8,829 nucleotides of DNA from Bacteroidaceae bacterium (GTDB lineage Bacteria > Bacteroidota > Bacteroidia > Bacteroidales > Bacteroidaceae). A model generated the notes under the pieces. It was not told where the DNA came from. It ran no database searches and was given only the letters and a program-made list of their open reading frames with translations. A program made the position numbers and the translations under genes. Each line of letters begins with the position of its first letter. Position 1 is the first letter of the stretch. This document shows positions 1-7,299 of this stretch, one piece after another. Location: NCBI GenBank assembly GCA_023227685.1, contig JALNVG010000093.1, positions 1 through 8,829 of the forward strand, written 5' to 3'.

Positions 1-1922
1 CTGTTGTAAATAAAGAAAATGCGGTGATGAATGTATCCGTCTGCCTGAAAAATGAAATGGAAAAGGAAACCTATGCACAGGTTGTTTCTAAACTTTATGA
101 TGCTTCAGGAAAGATGGTGGCACAATCATTATTATTAGGAAAAGCATTTTCATCCCATTCTAAAGATACACTGAAGCAGCAACTTAATATACCGCATCCG
201 ATATTATGGTCATTGGATAATCCGGTCATGTATCATTTAAAAACTAATATAATAGTAAATGGGTTACTCATCGACGTCTATGACACTCCGGTGGGTATTC
301 GTGATTTTTATTTTGATGCACAAAAGGGGTTTATTCTTAATGGTAAAAGGATAAAAATTAAGGGCGTATGCCGTCATGGAGATCTTGGTTGTCTCGGTAC
401 GGCTGTCAACAAGCGTGCAATTGAAAGACAGTTGCAGCTGCTTAAAGATATGGGATGTAACGGAATACGCTGTTCTCATAATCCTCCTGCCCCTGAATTG
501 CTTTCACTCTGTGATAGTATGGGATTTGTAGTCATGGATGAAATATTCGATATGTGGCGGAAGAGAAAAACGACTTATGATTATTCTCGATATTTTAATA
601 AATGGTATGAGCGTGATTTAACTGATTGGATACGTCGTGACCGTAATCATCCTTCTGTTTTTATTTGGAGTATAGGTAATGAAGTACTTGAACAATGGAC
701 GGATGTCAATGCCGATACCCTTAATTTACAGCAAGCCAATCTATTGCTTAACTTGAAAAAGGACATAAAGATGTTGCCTAAAAGAAATGAGAGTTTGAAT
801 ATCAGTTCTTTGCTTACGCAAAAGCTGGTTGGTATGGTGAAGCAGCTTGATCCGACTCGTCCGGTAACTGCAGCTTGCAATGAACCTAGTCCTGATAATA
901 ATCTGTTTCGTTCGAAGGCTTTAGATATTATCGGATATAATTATCATGAGTCTTACTTTAATGATGTAAAAAAGAATTTCCCCGGTAAATCCTTTATCGT
1001 AACAGAGAGTACATCAGCTTTGATGACGAGAGGTTATTATCGGATGCCAAGTGATTCTATATTTGTTTGGCCATATCGTTGGGATATTCCATTTCAGGAT
1101 AAGAGCTTCGCTTGTTCATCATATGATAATTGTCATGTACCATGGGGAACGACTCACGAAAAAACTTGGTGTATAGTCAGGGATAATGATTTTATTTCAG
1201 GATTGTTTGTCTGGACCGGATTTGATTATATCGGCGAGCCAACGCCGTATGGCTGGCCTGCCCGCAGTTCCTACTTTGGAATTATTGATTTGGCCGGTTT
1301 CCCCAAAGATGTATATTATATGTATCAGTCTGAATGGACAAAGAAACCGGTGCTTCATGTCTTTCCTCATTGGAATTGGAGTATGGGACAGATCGTTGAT
1401 ATTTGGGTTTATTTTAATCAGGCAGATGAGGCTGAATTATATATTAATGGCGTTTCTCAAGGGGTTAGGAAGAAGAATAATGCGATGCATGTCTGTTGGC
1501 GGGTAAAGTTTGAACCGGGTGTGCTGAAGGTGGTTTCCAGAAAAAACGGTAAAATAATTCAGTCCAGACGAATAATTACATCGGGTATTCCTTTTCGAAT
1601 TCATCTTATCCCAGACCGTAAAGTAATAACTGCCGAGGGGAATGATCTTTGTTTTGTAACGGTTGAAATTACCGATCATGCTGGTAATTTATGTCCCAAC
1701 GCGACAAATTTAGTTCGCTTTTCCGTTTCCGGATCAGGTACGATTGCTGGTGTAGATAACGGTAATCCTATTTCACATGAAAGTTTTAAGGCCGCTCAAT
1801 GTAATGCCTTTTATGGAAAGTGTATGGTTGTACTTCGTAGTAAAGAGAGTAATGGAAAAATAATTCTGTCTGCTGAAAGTGAAGGACTTAAAAAAACAGG
1901 AATAGTAGTACAAACAAAATGA
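1..1922 (+). CDS. GH2 family glycoside hydrolase (beta-galactosidase-like), 5' partial
   Basis: The reading frame is already open at the window edge (first full codon at base 3), so the start, signal peptide and most or all of the N-terminal sugar-binding domain lie upstream; the GTG at 24 is internal, not a start. Numbering residues from that GTG, 1-95 form the end of a GH2 Ig-like sandwich and about 96-435 the catalytic TIM barrel, with the family stretches CSHNPPAPELL (150-160) and RDRNHPSVFIWSIGNE (205-220). E220 (bases 681-683) is the predicted acid/base and E328 in FIVTESTSAL (bases 1005-1007) the predicted nucleophile. About 441-515 resembles DUF4982, with the HWNW motif at 449-452, and 520-632 is a C-terminal Ig-like domain containing VDNGNP. 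Known GH2 enzymes are retaining exo-hydrolases acting on beta-galactose, glucuronate or mannose; DUF4982 members are most often called beta-galactosidases, but the sugar specificity is inferred. It probably trims side chains of the PUL substrate. A 271-base gap follows, so it may belong to a separate transcript from the SusC gene. Confidence 0.93.
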   Translation, partial: VVNKENAVMNVSVCLKNEMEKETYAQVVSKLYDASGKMVAQSLLLGKAFSSHSKDTLKQQLNIPHPILWSLDNPVMYHLKTNIIVNGLLIDVYDTPVGIRDFYFDAQKGFILNGKRIKIKGVCRHGDLGCLGTAVNKRAIERQLQLLKDMGCNGIRCSHNPPAPELLSLCDSMGFVVMDEIFDMWRKRKTTYDYSRYFNKWYERDLTDWIRRDRNHPSVFIWSIGNEVLEQWTDVNADTLNLQQANLLLNLKKDIKMLPKRNESLNISSLLTQKLVGMVKQLDPTRPVTAACNEPSPDNNLFRSKALDIIGYNYHESYFNDVKKNFPGKSFIVTESTSALMTRGYYRMPSDSIFVWPYRWDIPFQDKSFACSSYDNCHVPWGTTHEKTWCIVRDNDFISGLFVWTGFDYIGEPTPYGWPARSSYFGIIDLAGFPKDVYYMYQSEWTKKPVLHVFPHWNWSMGQIVDIWVYFNQADEAELYINGVSQGVRKKNNAMHVCWRVKFEPGVLKVVSRKNGKIIQSRRIITSGIPFRIHLIPDRKVITAEGNDLCFVTVEITDHAGNLCPNATNLVRFSVSGSGTIAGVDNGNPISHESFKAAQCNAFYGKCMVVLRSKESNGKIILSAESEGLKKTGIVVQTK

Positions 1923-2133
1923 AAAATATCGTTGTGAAAAAGGAATTTATGCTTTTTAGAAATAGGTCGATTGTGTCTTTGTTACAAATAAATATTTAAA
2001 TACAAATATGTGGAAAAAGAAAAACTTGCTTTTTATGAAATCTGGCCCTTGATTTTAACTGTTTGATTTTTAATAGTTGTTGGCTATTGAAATGATAAAA
2101 TTAAATGGATTTTAGTTATTCGATGAACTCATT

Positions 2134-2169
2134 ATTGATTAATTTGACTTTTATTTAGTTTGACTTTTG
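2134..2169 (+). promoter_or_regulatory. Candidate promoter region of the SusC-SusD operon
   Basis: The Bacteroides primary sigma factor recognises a -7 element TAnnTTTG and a -33 TTTG. Immediately before the SusC gene are TTAATTTG (2139-2146), TTAGTTTG (2155-2162) and GACTTTTG (2162-2169), each matching five of the six specified bases. ATTG at 2134-2137 could act as a weak -33 element for the second box, with a 17-base spacer that is a little short. Transcription from the second box would give a leader of roughly 25 bases. The region is AT-rich, so chance matches are expected and none has a good -33 partner. Treat this as a position to test, not a firm call. Confidence 0.25.
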
Positions 2170-2174
2170 TTTAA
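2143..2174. repeat. 16-bp tandem direct repeat upstream of the SusC gene
   Basis: Two adjacent 16-base units, TTTGACTTTTATTTAG (2143-2158) and TTTGACTTTTGTTTAA (2159-2174), match at 14 of 16 positions. The array ends 19 bases before the predicted SusC start at 2194. It duplicates the candidate -7 boxes and could also be a pair of binding sites for an activator on one helical face (16 bp is about one and a half turns, so the faces would differ). The function is not known, and it may be a simple local duplication in AT-rich DNA. Confidence 0.6.
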
Positions 2175-2193
2175 TTTTAAAAAACTCATACTT

Positions 2194-5100
2194 ATGAATT
2201 ACATTATTAATAAAGAAAAATGGCATATTCTGTTATTGTTTTGTGTCGGTTTGGGCTCTGTCTCAATGGCGGCAGAGGGCAATACTGTTTTTAGCCATGA
2301 AACACAACAGGTATCACAACAGACCAAAGGTGTTGTAAAGGGTGTGGTTACCGATCAATCCGGTGAAACTATTATAGGTGCCAATGTTAAGATTGTTGGT
2401 TCTACAAATGGTACAATTAGTGATGCGGAAGGTAACTTTGAACTTAGCAATGTTGCTGTCGGAGCTACATTACAAGTCTCCTTTATTGGTTATACTTCTA
2501 TTTCCGTTAAGGTTCAACCTCATCAATCCTTCTACACCTTAGTAATGAAAGAAGAATCTGAAATGTTGAATGATGTAGTTGTTATTGGTTATGGTACCAT
2601 TAAAAAAAGTGATGTTTCAGGATCTGTTTCTTCTATAGACAAGGATGAGATGATGAAACGTAATCCCATGAACCTGGCCCAAGGTTTACAAGGAGCTGCA
2701 GCGGGTGTTATGGTTTCTAAACATTCCGGTGATCCGGAGGGTGATGTTTCTATACGTATTCGTGGCGTGGCTACTATTAATGGTTCTGCTGATCCACTAT
2801 ATGTTGTTGATGGTGTGCAGGTAGGAACGGATGCTAATTTCATCAATCCTTCTGATGTAGAAAGTATAGAAATCTTAAAGGATGCCTCAGCTACAGCCAT
2901 TTATGGCGCTCGTGGTGCCAATGGCGTTATCCTGATTACAACGAAGAAGGGTAGTGGTACTACCAAAGTTAATTTTACAGCAAATTTTGGTGCGCAAAAC
3001 ATGACAGGAAAGTTAGATGTAGCTAACGCTGAACAGTTTGCTGCATCTGTTCGTGATGGCCGTACCAATGATCAAACTTCTATTACAAATCCTGCTTTTG
3101 GTACAAATTATATTGGTAAGTTGCATACTATAGACTGGCAGGATGTCATGACTCATACAGCTTTACAGCAAAATTACAATTTGTCTGCTTCCGGAGGAAA
3201 CAAAAATACACAATCTACTTTTTCTTTGGGATATCTTAATAATGATGGTGTAGTGCTTGAATCAAATTATACTCGTTTGACAGCTCGAGCAAGTGTTACG
3301 CAAAAAGTAAAAGATTTTATGGAATTGGGAGGAAGTCTTTCTTTTTTGCATGGAGAGAAAAGAGGCAGTGGTAGTCTTCGCGATTATGCAATCCTTACTC
3401 CGACCATGGATTATGTAGATGATGAAGGCAACTTTATTAGTCATAATTATAATGATCGTACAAGTACTGGTGATTATTATGCATTTCAGCAAGTATCTGG
3501 TGAAGGCGATATTCAGAAGGGGCAGGATAATCCTTATGCTGTAGCGATGCAGGCTGATCATACACCTACTTATACAAATACTTTACTGGGGACAGCGTAT
3601 TTGGATCTCAAATTATTTAAAGGGCTTTCTTTTCATAGTACAGTTTCTTATAAATATTTAGCCACAGACGAAAGTGGATTTGATGTAGCTAATAATCGTA
3701 GTATTACTGAAAGTGGTACGAATTCATTTTCTTTAAGTCAGAATCAAAAGAATGAATTAGGTATAGAAAACTATTTTACTTATAATTGGGAAAATGATGT
3801 ACATAATGTTACATTGATGGCTGGTAGTTCCGTTAGCAATACTTGGGGGCATTGGGTTAGTGCCAGTGCTAATAATTTTTTGGCAGATACTTACCGTTCT
3901 ATTGATATGACGAGTGACCAGACATCTCGATTGGGAAGTGGCGGATATGATTTGCAAAGCCGTTATATTTCATACTATTGCAGAGCCATGTACAGCTTAT
4001 TGGGACGTTATATTATTACTGGAACGGTTCGTCACGACGGTTCTTCAAATTTTGGTCCCGGAAATCGTTGGGGCACTTTCCCTTCAGCTGCTTTTGCATG
4101 GCGCGCTTCCGAAGAGGATTTCATCAAAAATTTAAATGTTTTCAGTAATTTGAAACTTCGTTTAGGTTGGGGTATTACTGGTAATGCGGGTTCTGCAACT
4201 GATTTGTCTGTTGCTCAGCTTTCATCCAATCGTATTGCATATTATATGGGTTCTCTAGGAGGAACTTCTGCAGAATCAGATAATACATTACTCACGGGTG
4301 TTGCTTCATTACAAGAAATTGATACTAATCTAAAATGGGAATCTAATGAGCAAACCAATATAGGTTTGGATATGGGATTTTTCAACAACAGCTTGAATTT
4401 AACTATGGATTATTTTGTTCGTAATTCAAAAGATTTGTTGTTATACCGTACGATGCGCCCCTCTACAGGTCACAGTTCTGTTTATACCAATGCCGGACAC
4501 GTTCGCAATAGCGGTTTTGAGCTTAGCTTGAATTATAACAAGAGTTTCGACGATTGGAAATTAGCAGCTACACTTACCGGTTCTACATTAAAAAATAAAG
4601 CTATAAGTGTAGGAGATCCTATTTATACTCGTCTTGATGCTAATGGGGATACGGATACCGACGATGGGGATCAGTGGAACACCCACTCTGTTACGATGAA
4701 CGGTCATCCTGTAGGTGCTTATTATGGTTATGTTGTTAGTGGAATCTGGCAGAGTCAAAGTGAGATAGATGCAGCTAATACTGCTGCTGCGACAGCTACA
4801 AATAATGATGTTACCGAATATCAAACTTTTGGTGGCAGTGCACAACCCGGAGATTATAGATATAAGGATATTGATGGTGATGGTCATATTACTTCAGCTG
4901 ATCAAGCCGTACTTGGAGATGGCTTTCCCAGTTTGAATTATGGATTGACATTAAATGCCAGTTACAAAAATTTTGATGCTATGGTTTATATGTATGGTGT
5001 ATCCGGGATGAAGATTTATTCTTATGCTGCTATGAAATTGAGTCAACTTTATAAGACATCCGGAGGTATTCAGAATACGTTAACTGATTATCTTGATAAT

Positions 5101-5439
5101 GCCTGGTCTTCAAGTAATACAGGTGGTAAATATTCTCGTCTTACTATCAAGGATGAAAATTATAATCGCCAGCAATCAAGTGCATGGGTTAAGAATGGTG
5201 ATTTCTTGAAGATTGCTAATATCCAAGTAGGATATACACTTCCTGAAAATCTGATTAAAAAAGTGAAAATGGATCATGCCCGCATTTATGTTTCAGTAGA
5301 AAATTTATGTACATTCTCAAGTTATAACAAATACGGTGACCCTGAGGTTGGCAATACTTCGGTATTGGAGACTGGTTTTGATGGTGGTCGTTATCCTTAT
5401 CCGAGAACATTTACTGCTGGAATTCAGATTCAATTTTAA
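2194..5439 (+). CDS. SusC/RagA family TonB-linked outer membrane transporter
   Basis: This is a TonB-dependent beta-barrel that, with the SusD-like lipoprotein encoded next, imports oligosaccharides across the outer membrane. The ATG at 2194 is preferred over an in-frame TTG at 2167: it directly begins a signal peptide (basic start, core HILLLFCVGLG at 11-21, predicted cleavage near A26/A27) and gives 1081 residues, normal for the family. Residues about 45-118 are the carboxypeptidase-regulatory-like domain (GVVTDQSGETIIGANV). A TonB-box-like DVVVIGYGT lies at 127-135, followed by the plug domain with SIRIRG (186-191), PLYVVDGV (201-208) and the RagA signature EILKDASATAIYGARGANGV (226-245). 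The barrel fills the remainder and ends in an aromatic residue (IQIQF), as outer-membrane proteins do. An EF-hand-like loop DIDGDGHI sits at 892-899. There is no STN domain, so it is unlikely to signal directly to an anti-sigma factor. The cognate glycan cannot be read from the sequence. Confidence 0.97.
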   Translation: MNYIINKEKWHILLLFCVGLGSVSMAAEGNTVFSHETQQVSQQTKGVVKGVVTDQSGETIIGANVKIVGSTNGTISDAEGNFELSNVAVGATLQVSFIGYTSISVKVQPHQSFYTLVMKEESEMLNDVVVIGYGTIKKSDVSGSVSSIDKDEMMKRNPMNLAQGLQGAAAGVMVSKHSGDPEGDVSIRIRGVATINGSADPLYVVDGVQVGTDANFINPSDVESIEILKDASATAIYGARGANGVILITTKKGSGTTKVNFTANFGAQNMTGKLDVANAEQFAASVRDGRTNDQTSITNPAFGTNYIGKLHTIDWQDVMTHTALQQNYNLSASGGNKNTQSTFSLGYLNNDGVVLESNYTRLTARASVTQKVKDFMELGGSLSFLHGEKRGSGSLRDYAILTPTMDYVDDEGNFISHNYNDRTSTGDYYAFQQVSGEGDIQKGQDNPYAVAMQADHTPTYTNTLLGTAYLDLKLFKGLSFHSTVSYKYLATDESGFDVANNRSITESGTNSFSLSQNQKNELGIENYFTYNWENDVHNVTLMAGSSVSNTWGHWVSASANNFLADTYRSIDMTSDQTSRLGSGGYDLQSRYISYYCRAMYSLLGRYIITGTVRHDGSSNFGPGNRWGTFPSAAFAWRASEEDFIKNLNVFSNLKLRLGWGITGNAGSATDLSVAQLSSNRIAYYMGSLGGTSAESDNTLLTGVASLQEIDTNLKWESNEQTNIGLDMGFFNNSLNLTMDYFVRNSKDLLLYRTMRPSTGHSSVYTNAGHVRNSGFELSLNYNKSFDDWKLAATLTGSTLKNKAISVGDPIYTRLDANGDTDTDDGDQWNTHSVTMNGHPVGAYYGYVVSGIWQSQSEIDAANTAAATATNNDVTEYQTFGGSAQPGDYRYKDIDGDGHITSADQAVLGDGFPSLNYGLTLNASYKNFDAMVYMYGVSGMKIYSYAAMKLSQLYKTSGGIQNTLTDYLDNAWSSSNTGGKYSRLTIKDENYNRQQSSAWVKNGDFLKIANIQVGYTLPENLIKKVKMDHARIYVSVENLCTFSSYNKYGDPEVGNTSVLETGFDGGRYPYPRTFTAGIQIQF

Positions 5440-5464
5440 TTAATGACAATAAATTTGAATGATT

Positions 5465-7198
5465 ATGAAAAAAATTTATAATTATATTTGTATGGGTTTG
5501 GTTGGCGTGGCTTCTTTTAGTTTAGTTGCCTGTAATAATGACAATTATCTTGATGTTGATCATTACAATATTTTGCCCGAAAACTATATGTTTTTAAGCG
5601 AAACAAATGCCGAATCCGGTTTAATTGGTATTTATGATACATTTTATCCTACGAAATCAAATACCGATGATGATGATGCCAGTATGTGGGGATTCAAGCC
5701 TCAATTTATGTTAGCTAATCATCCAACTTTGGATACTCAAGCCTCCGGTTGGGATGCGGCTTATTGTACGGAACAATGGACAGCTTCCAGTTCTGAATTT
5801 TTGTCCACTTGGCAGGGTCATTATAGAGCTATTTCTCGATGCAATACTTTTTTGGCAGGTTTGGAAAAGATGGATTCTACTTTATTTACAAATGGACCTG
5901 CCGGTAAGAAGCAACTAGAAGCGGAAGCTCGTGCTATTCGTGCCTGGAATTATTTCAATTTGGTAAAAAACTTCGGTCGTGTGCCGATGCTTGAGACCGG
6001 TGAGACGTATGCCAATACACCATCGAAAGCTCGACCGGCAACAGAAGAAGATTCATGGAATTCAATTCTTGAAGATTTGAGCTATGCAGCAAACATTCTT
6101 ACGTGGACACCTCGTAAAGATGAATATGGTCGTATGACAAAAGGCTTTTGCCTTGGTTATGAGGCTGAGGCTGAGATGTATTTGGGTGAATATGCTACTG
6201 CAAAAACATTATTAGAACAAATTATAAAAAGTGGTACGTATAGTTTGTTACCTTGTTATAGTCAGTTGTATGATATAGACAAGGCATGGACGAAAGAGGA
6301 TATATGGTGTGTTGTAATGTATACTGATAATAGTACTAATCGTTCAAGTGTTGGTGGTTGGTCACCTTCGGAAGATAACTATCAGTGGGCATGTTACAAT
6401 ACAGCATCAATGGAATATAGCGGATGGGGTTCTTTGTTCATTTCTTGGGAATGTTACAAATCTTTTGAACAAGGTGACAAACGGCGTAAGGCTTCTATGG
6501 TTGCTCTTGGCGAAACAAATCCTTGGACAAAAGAAACGCTTGGTGTACATGCCGACCATAATCAAGTAAAGACAGGTTCTGAATATATGCCTAATATTTC
6601 GAGTGTAAAGTATTGGAGAACCGCTTGCGATTATTCATCAACGATTAATGCTCCGTTTACAGAACATTATTTAAGATATGCCAATATTTTGTTGGATTAT
6701 GCGGAATGTTGTTTTCAAACAAGTACGGATGAATCTGCTGGATGGGATGCGATCAATCAAGTTCGTAATCGTGCCTGGGGTAATCTGGAAGCTGAAAATA
6801 ATTATGCAGCTACCTATGCGGATTATCCAATACCGATGAATACTGTTGATGTTACTGTTCCTGATGCGAAAAGTTATTATACTAAATTGTATGCTGATAA
6901 AGGTTATACGTCAGTCAATGTTGGTGTCTTTGCATGTAATTGGGAACGCCGTCATGAAAATAATGCGGAGTTCAATTTGTTTTATGATATGAAACGATCA
7001 GGTATGCTTCATGAATTTATAGATAAGGAATATCCTGCAAATGCAGGTACTGCTCCAGGTACGGATGCTGCATATGATGATTGGCATACATATCGTACCT
7101 TTACTGTAGACGATAATAAATTCTTATATCCTATTCCTTATGATGAGATTTTAAGAAATGATGGAATATCAGCTAGTGATCAGAATCCGGGTTATTGA
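5465..7198 (+). CDS. SusD/RagB family surface glycan-binding lipoprotein
   Basis: This protein is the lid and glycan-binding partner of the SusC-like transporter. It begins 25 bases after the SusC stop, which indicates co-transcription. The start at 5465 gives MKKIYNYICMG; an ATG two codons upstream at 5459 is also possible and changes nothing functional. The signal peptide ends in the lipobox LVAC with the lipidated Cys at residue 23 (bases 5531-5533), followed by NNDN. The length of 577 residues is typical. The SusD helical TPR core shows at 152-174 (AIRAWNYFNLVKNFGRVP) and again at 402-418 (YLRYANILLDYAECC). The ending is diagnostic: FLYPIPYDEIL (553-563) and DQNPGY (572-577). An aromatic-rich middle section (about 299-335, with several Trp and Tyr) may contribute to sugar stacking, but this is inference. 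The ligand is unknown and should be that of the flanking GH9 and GH2 enzymes. Confidence 0.96.
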   Translation: MKKIYNYICMGLVGVASFSLVACNNDNYLDVDHYNILPENYMFLSETNAESGLIGIYDTFYPTKSNTDDDDASMWGFKPQFMLANHPTLDTQASGWDAAYCTEQWTASSSEFLSTWQGHYRAISRCNTFLAGLEKMDSTLFTNGPAGKKQLEAEARAIRAWNYFNLVKNFGRVPMLETGETYANTPSKARPATEEDSWNSILEDLSYAANILTWTPRKDEYGRMTKGFCLGYEAEAEMYLGEYATAKTLLEQIIKSGTYSLLPCYSQLYDIDKAWTKEDIWCVVMYTDNSTNRSSVGGWSPSEDNYQWACYNTASMEYSGWGSLFISWECYKSFEQGDKRRKASMVALGETNPWTKETLGVHADHNQVKTGSEYMPNISSVKYWRTACDYSSTINAPFTEHYLRYANILLDYAECCFQTSTDESAGWDAINQVRNRAWGNLEAENNYAATYADYPIPMNTVDVTVPDAKSYYTKLYADKGYTSVNVGVFACNWERRHENNAEFNLFYDMKRSGMLHEFIDKEYPANAGTAPGTDAAYDDWHTYRTFTVDDNKFLYPIPYDEILRNDGISASDQNPGY

Positions 7199-7226
7199 TA
7201 TTGATTTTTAATAGGATTCTTTAAAT

Positions 7227-7275
7227 GAGATGTAGAGGTGGATTTGGACATTCGAAAAATCAATCTCTGCATCTC
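7227..7275 (+). terminator. Strong intercistronic hairpin between the SusD and GH9 genes (terminator or attenuator)
   Basis: The left arm 7227-7245 (GAGATGTAGAGGTGGATTT) pairs with the right arm 7257-7275 (AAATCAATCTCTGCATCTC) over 19 positions: sixteen Watson-Crick pairs, two G-U wobbles and one G-A mismatch, with an 11-base loop. TGTTTT follows at 7276-7281, a short and imperfect U-tract. It starts 28 bases after the SusD stop and ends 24 bases before the GH9 start. It may stop part of the transcripts, so that transporter mRNA exceeds enzyme mRNA, or it may protect the 3' end of the SusCD message. Complete termination would need a separate GH9 promoter, and none is evident in the short gap. 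Confidence 0.6.
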
Positions 7276-7293
7276 TGTTTTAAAAAAAAACAG
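7275..7293 (+). promoter_or_regulatory. Second small hairpin abutting the GH9 translation start
   Basis: CTGTTTT (7275-7281) and AAAACAG (7287-7293) form a perfect 7-bp inverted repeat around an A5 loop, six bases before the GH9 ATG. It shares base 7275 with the larger hairpin, so the two cannot both form completely. It could hide the ribosome-binding region or extend the terminator structure. With mostly A-U pairs it would be weak in RNA, and it may be a by-product of the A-rich leader. Confidence 0.3.
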
Positions 7294-7299
7294 ACTAAA

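Noticed and set aside
24..26. GTG as the true start of the GH2 gene
   Set aside because: The frame is open upstream to the window edge and the protein would lack the sugar-binding domain and signal peptide; it is an internal codon of a truncated gene.
1978..2008. Promoter with TTTG at 1978-1981 and TACAAATA at 2001-2008
   Set aside because: The 19-base spacing is ideal, but the second box matches only three of six specified bases of TAnnTTTG.
1937..2034. Terminator hairpins after the GH2 gene (AAAAAG at 1937-1942 with CTTTTT at 1952-1957, and 2014-2019 with 2029-2034)
   Set aside because: The stems are only six mostly A-T pairs with nine-base loops and no GC-rich core; such pairings are expected by chance in this AT-rich spacer.
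2167..2193. Extending the SusC protein to an in-frame TTG at 2167
   Set aside because: It would add nine residues before a good signal peptide, TTG starts are rare, and the added codons overlap the tandem repeat that looks regulatory.
4867..4902. Dockerin-like or cellulosome motif in the SusC protein (DIDGDGHITSAD)
   Set aside because: Single EF-hand-like loops of this kind are a regular feature of SusC C-terminal regions; there is no second dockerin repeat.
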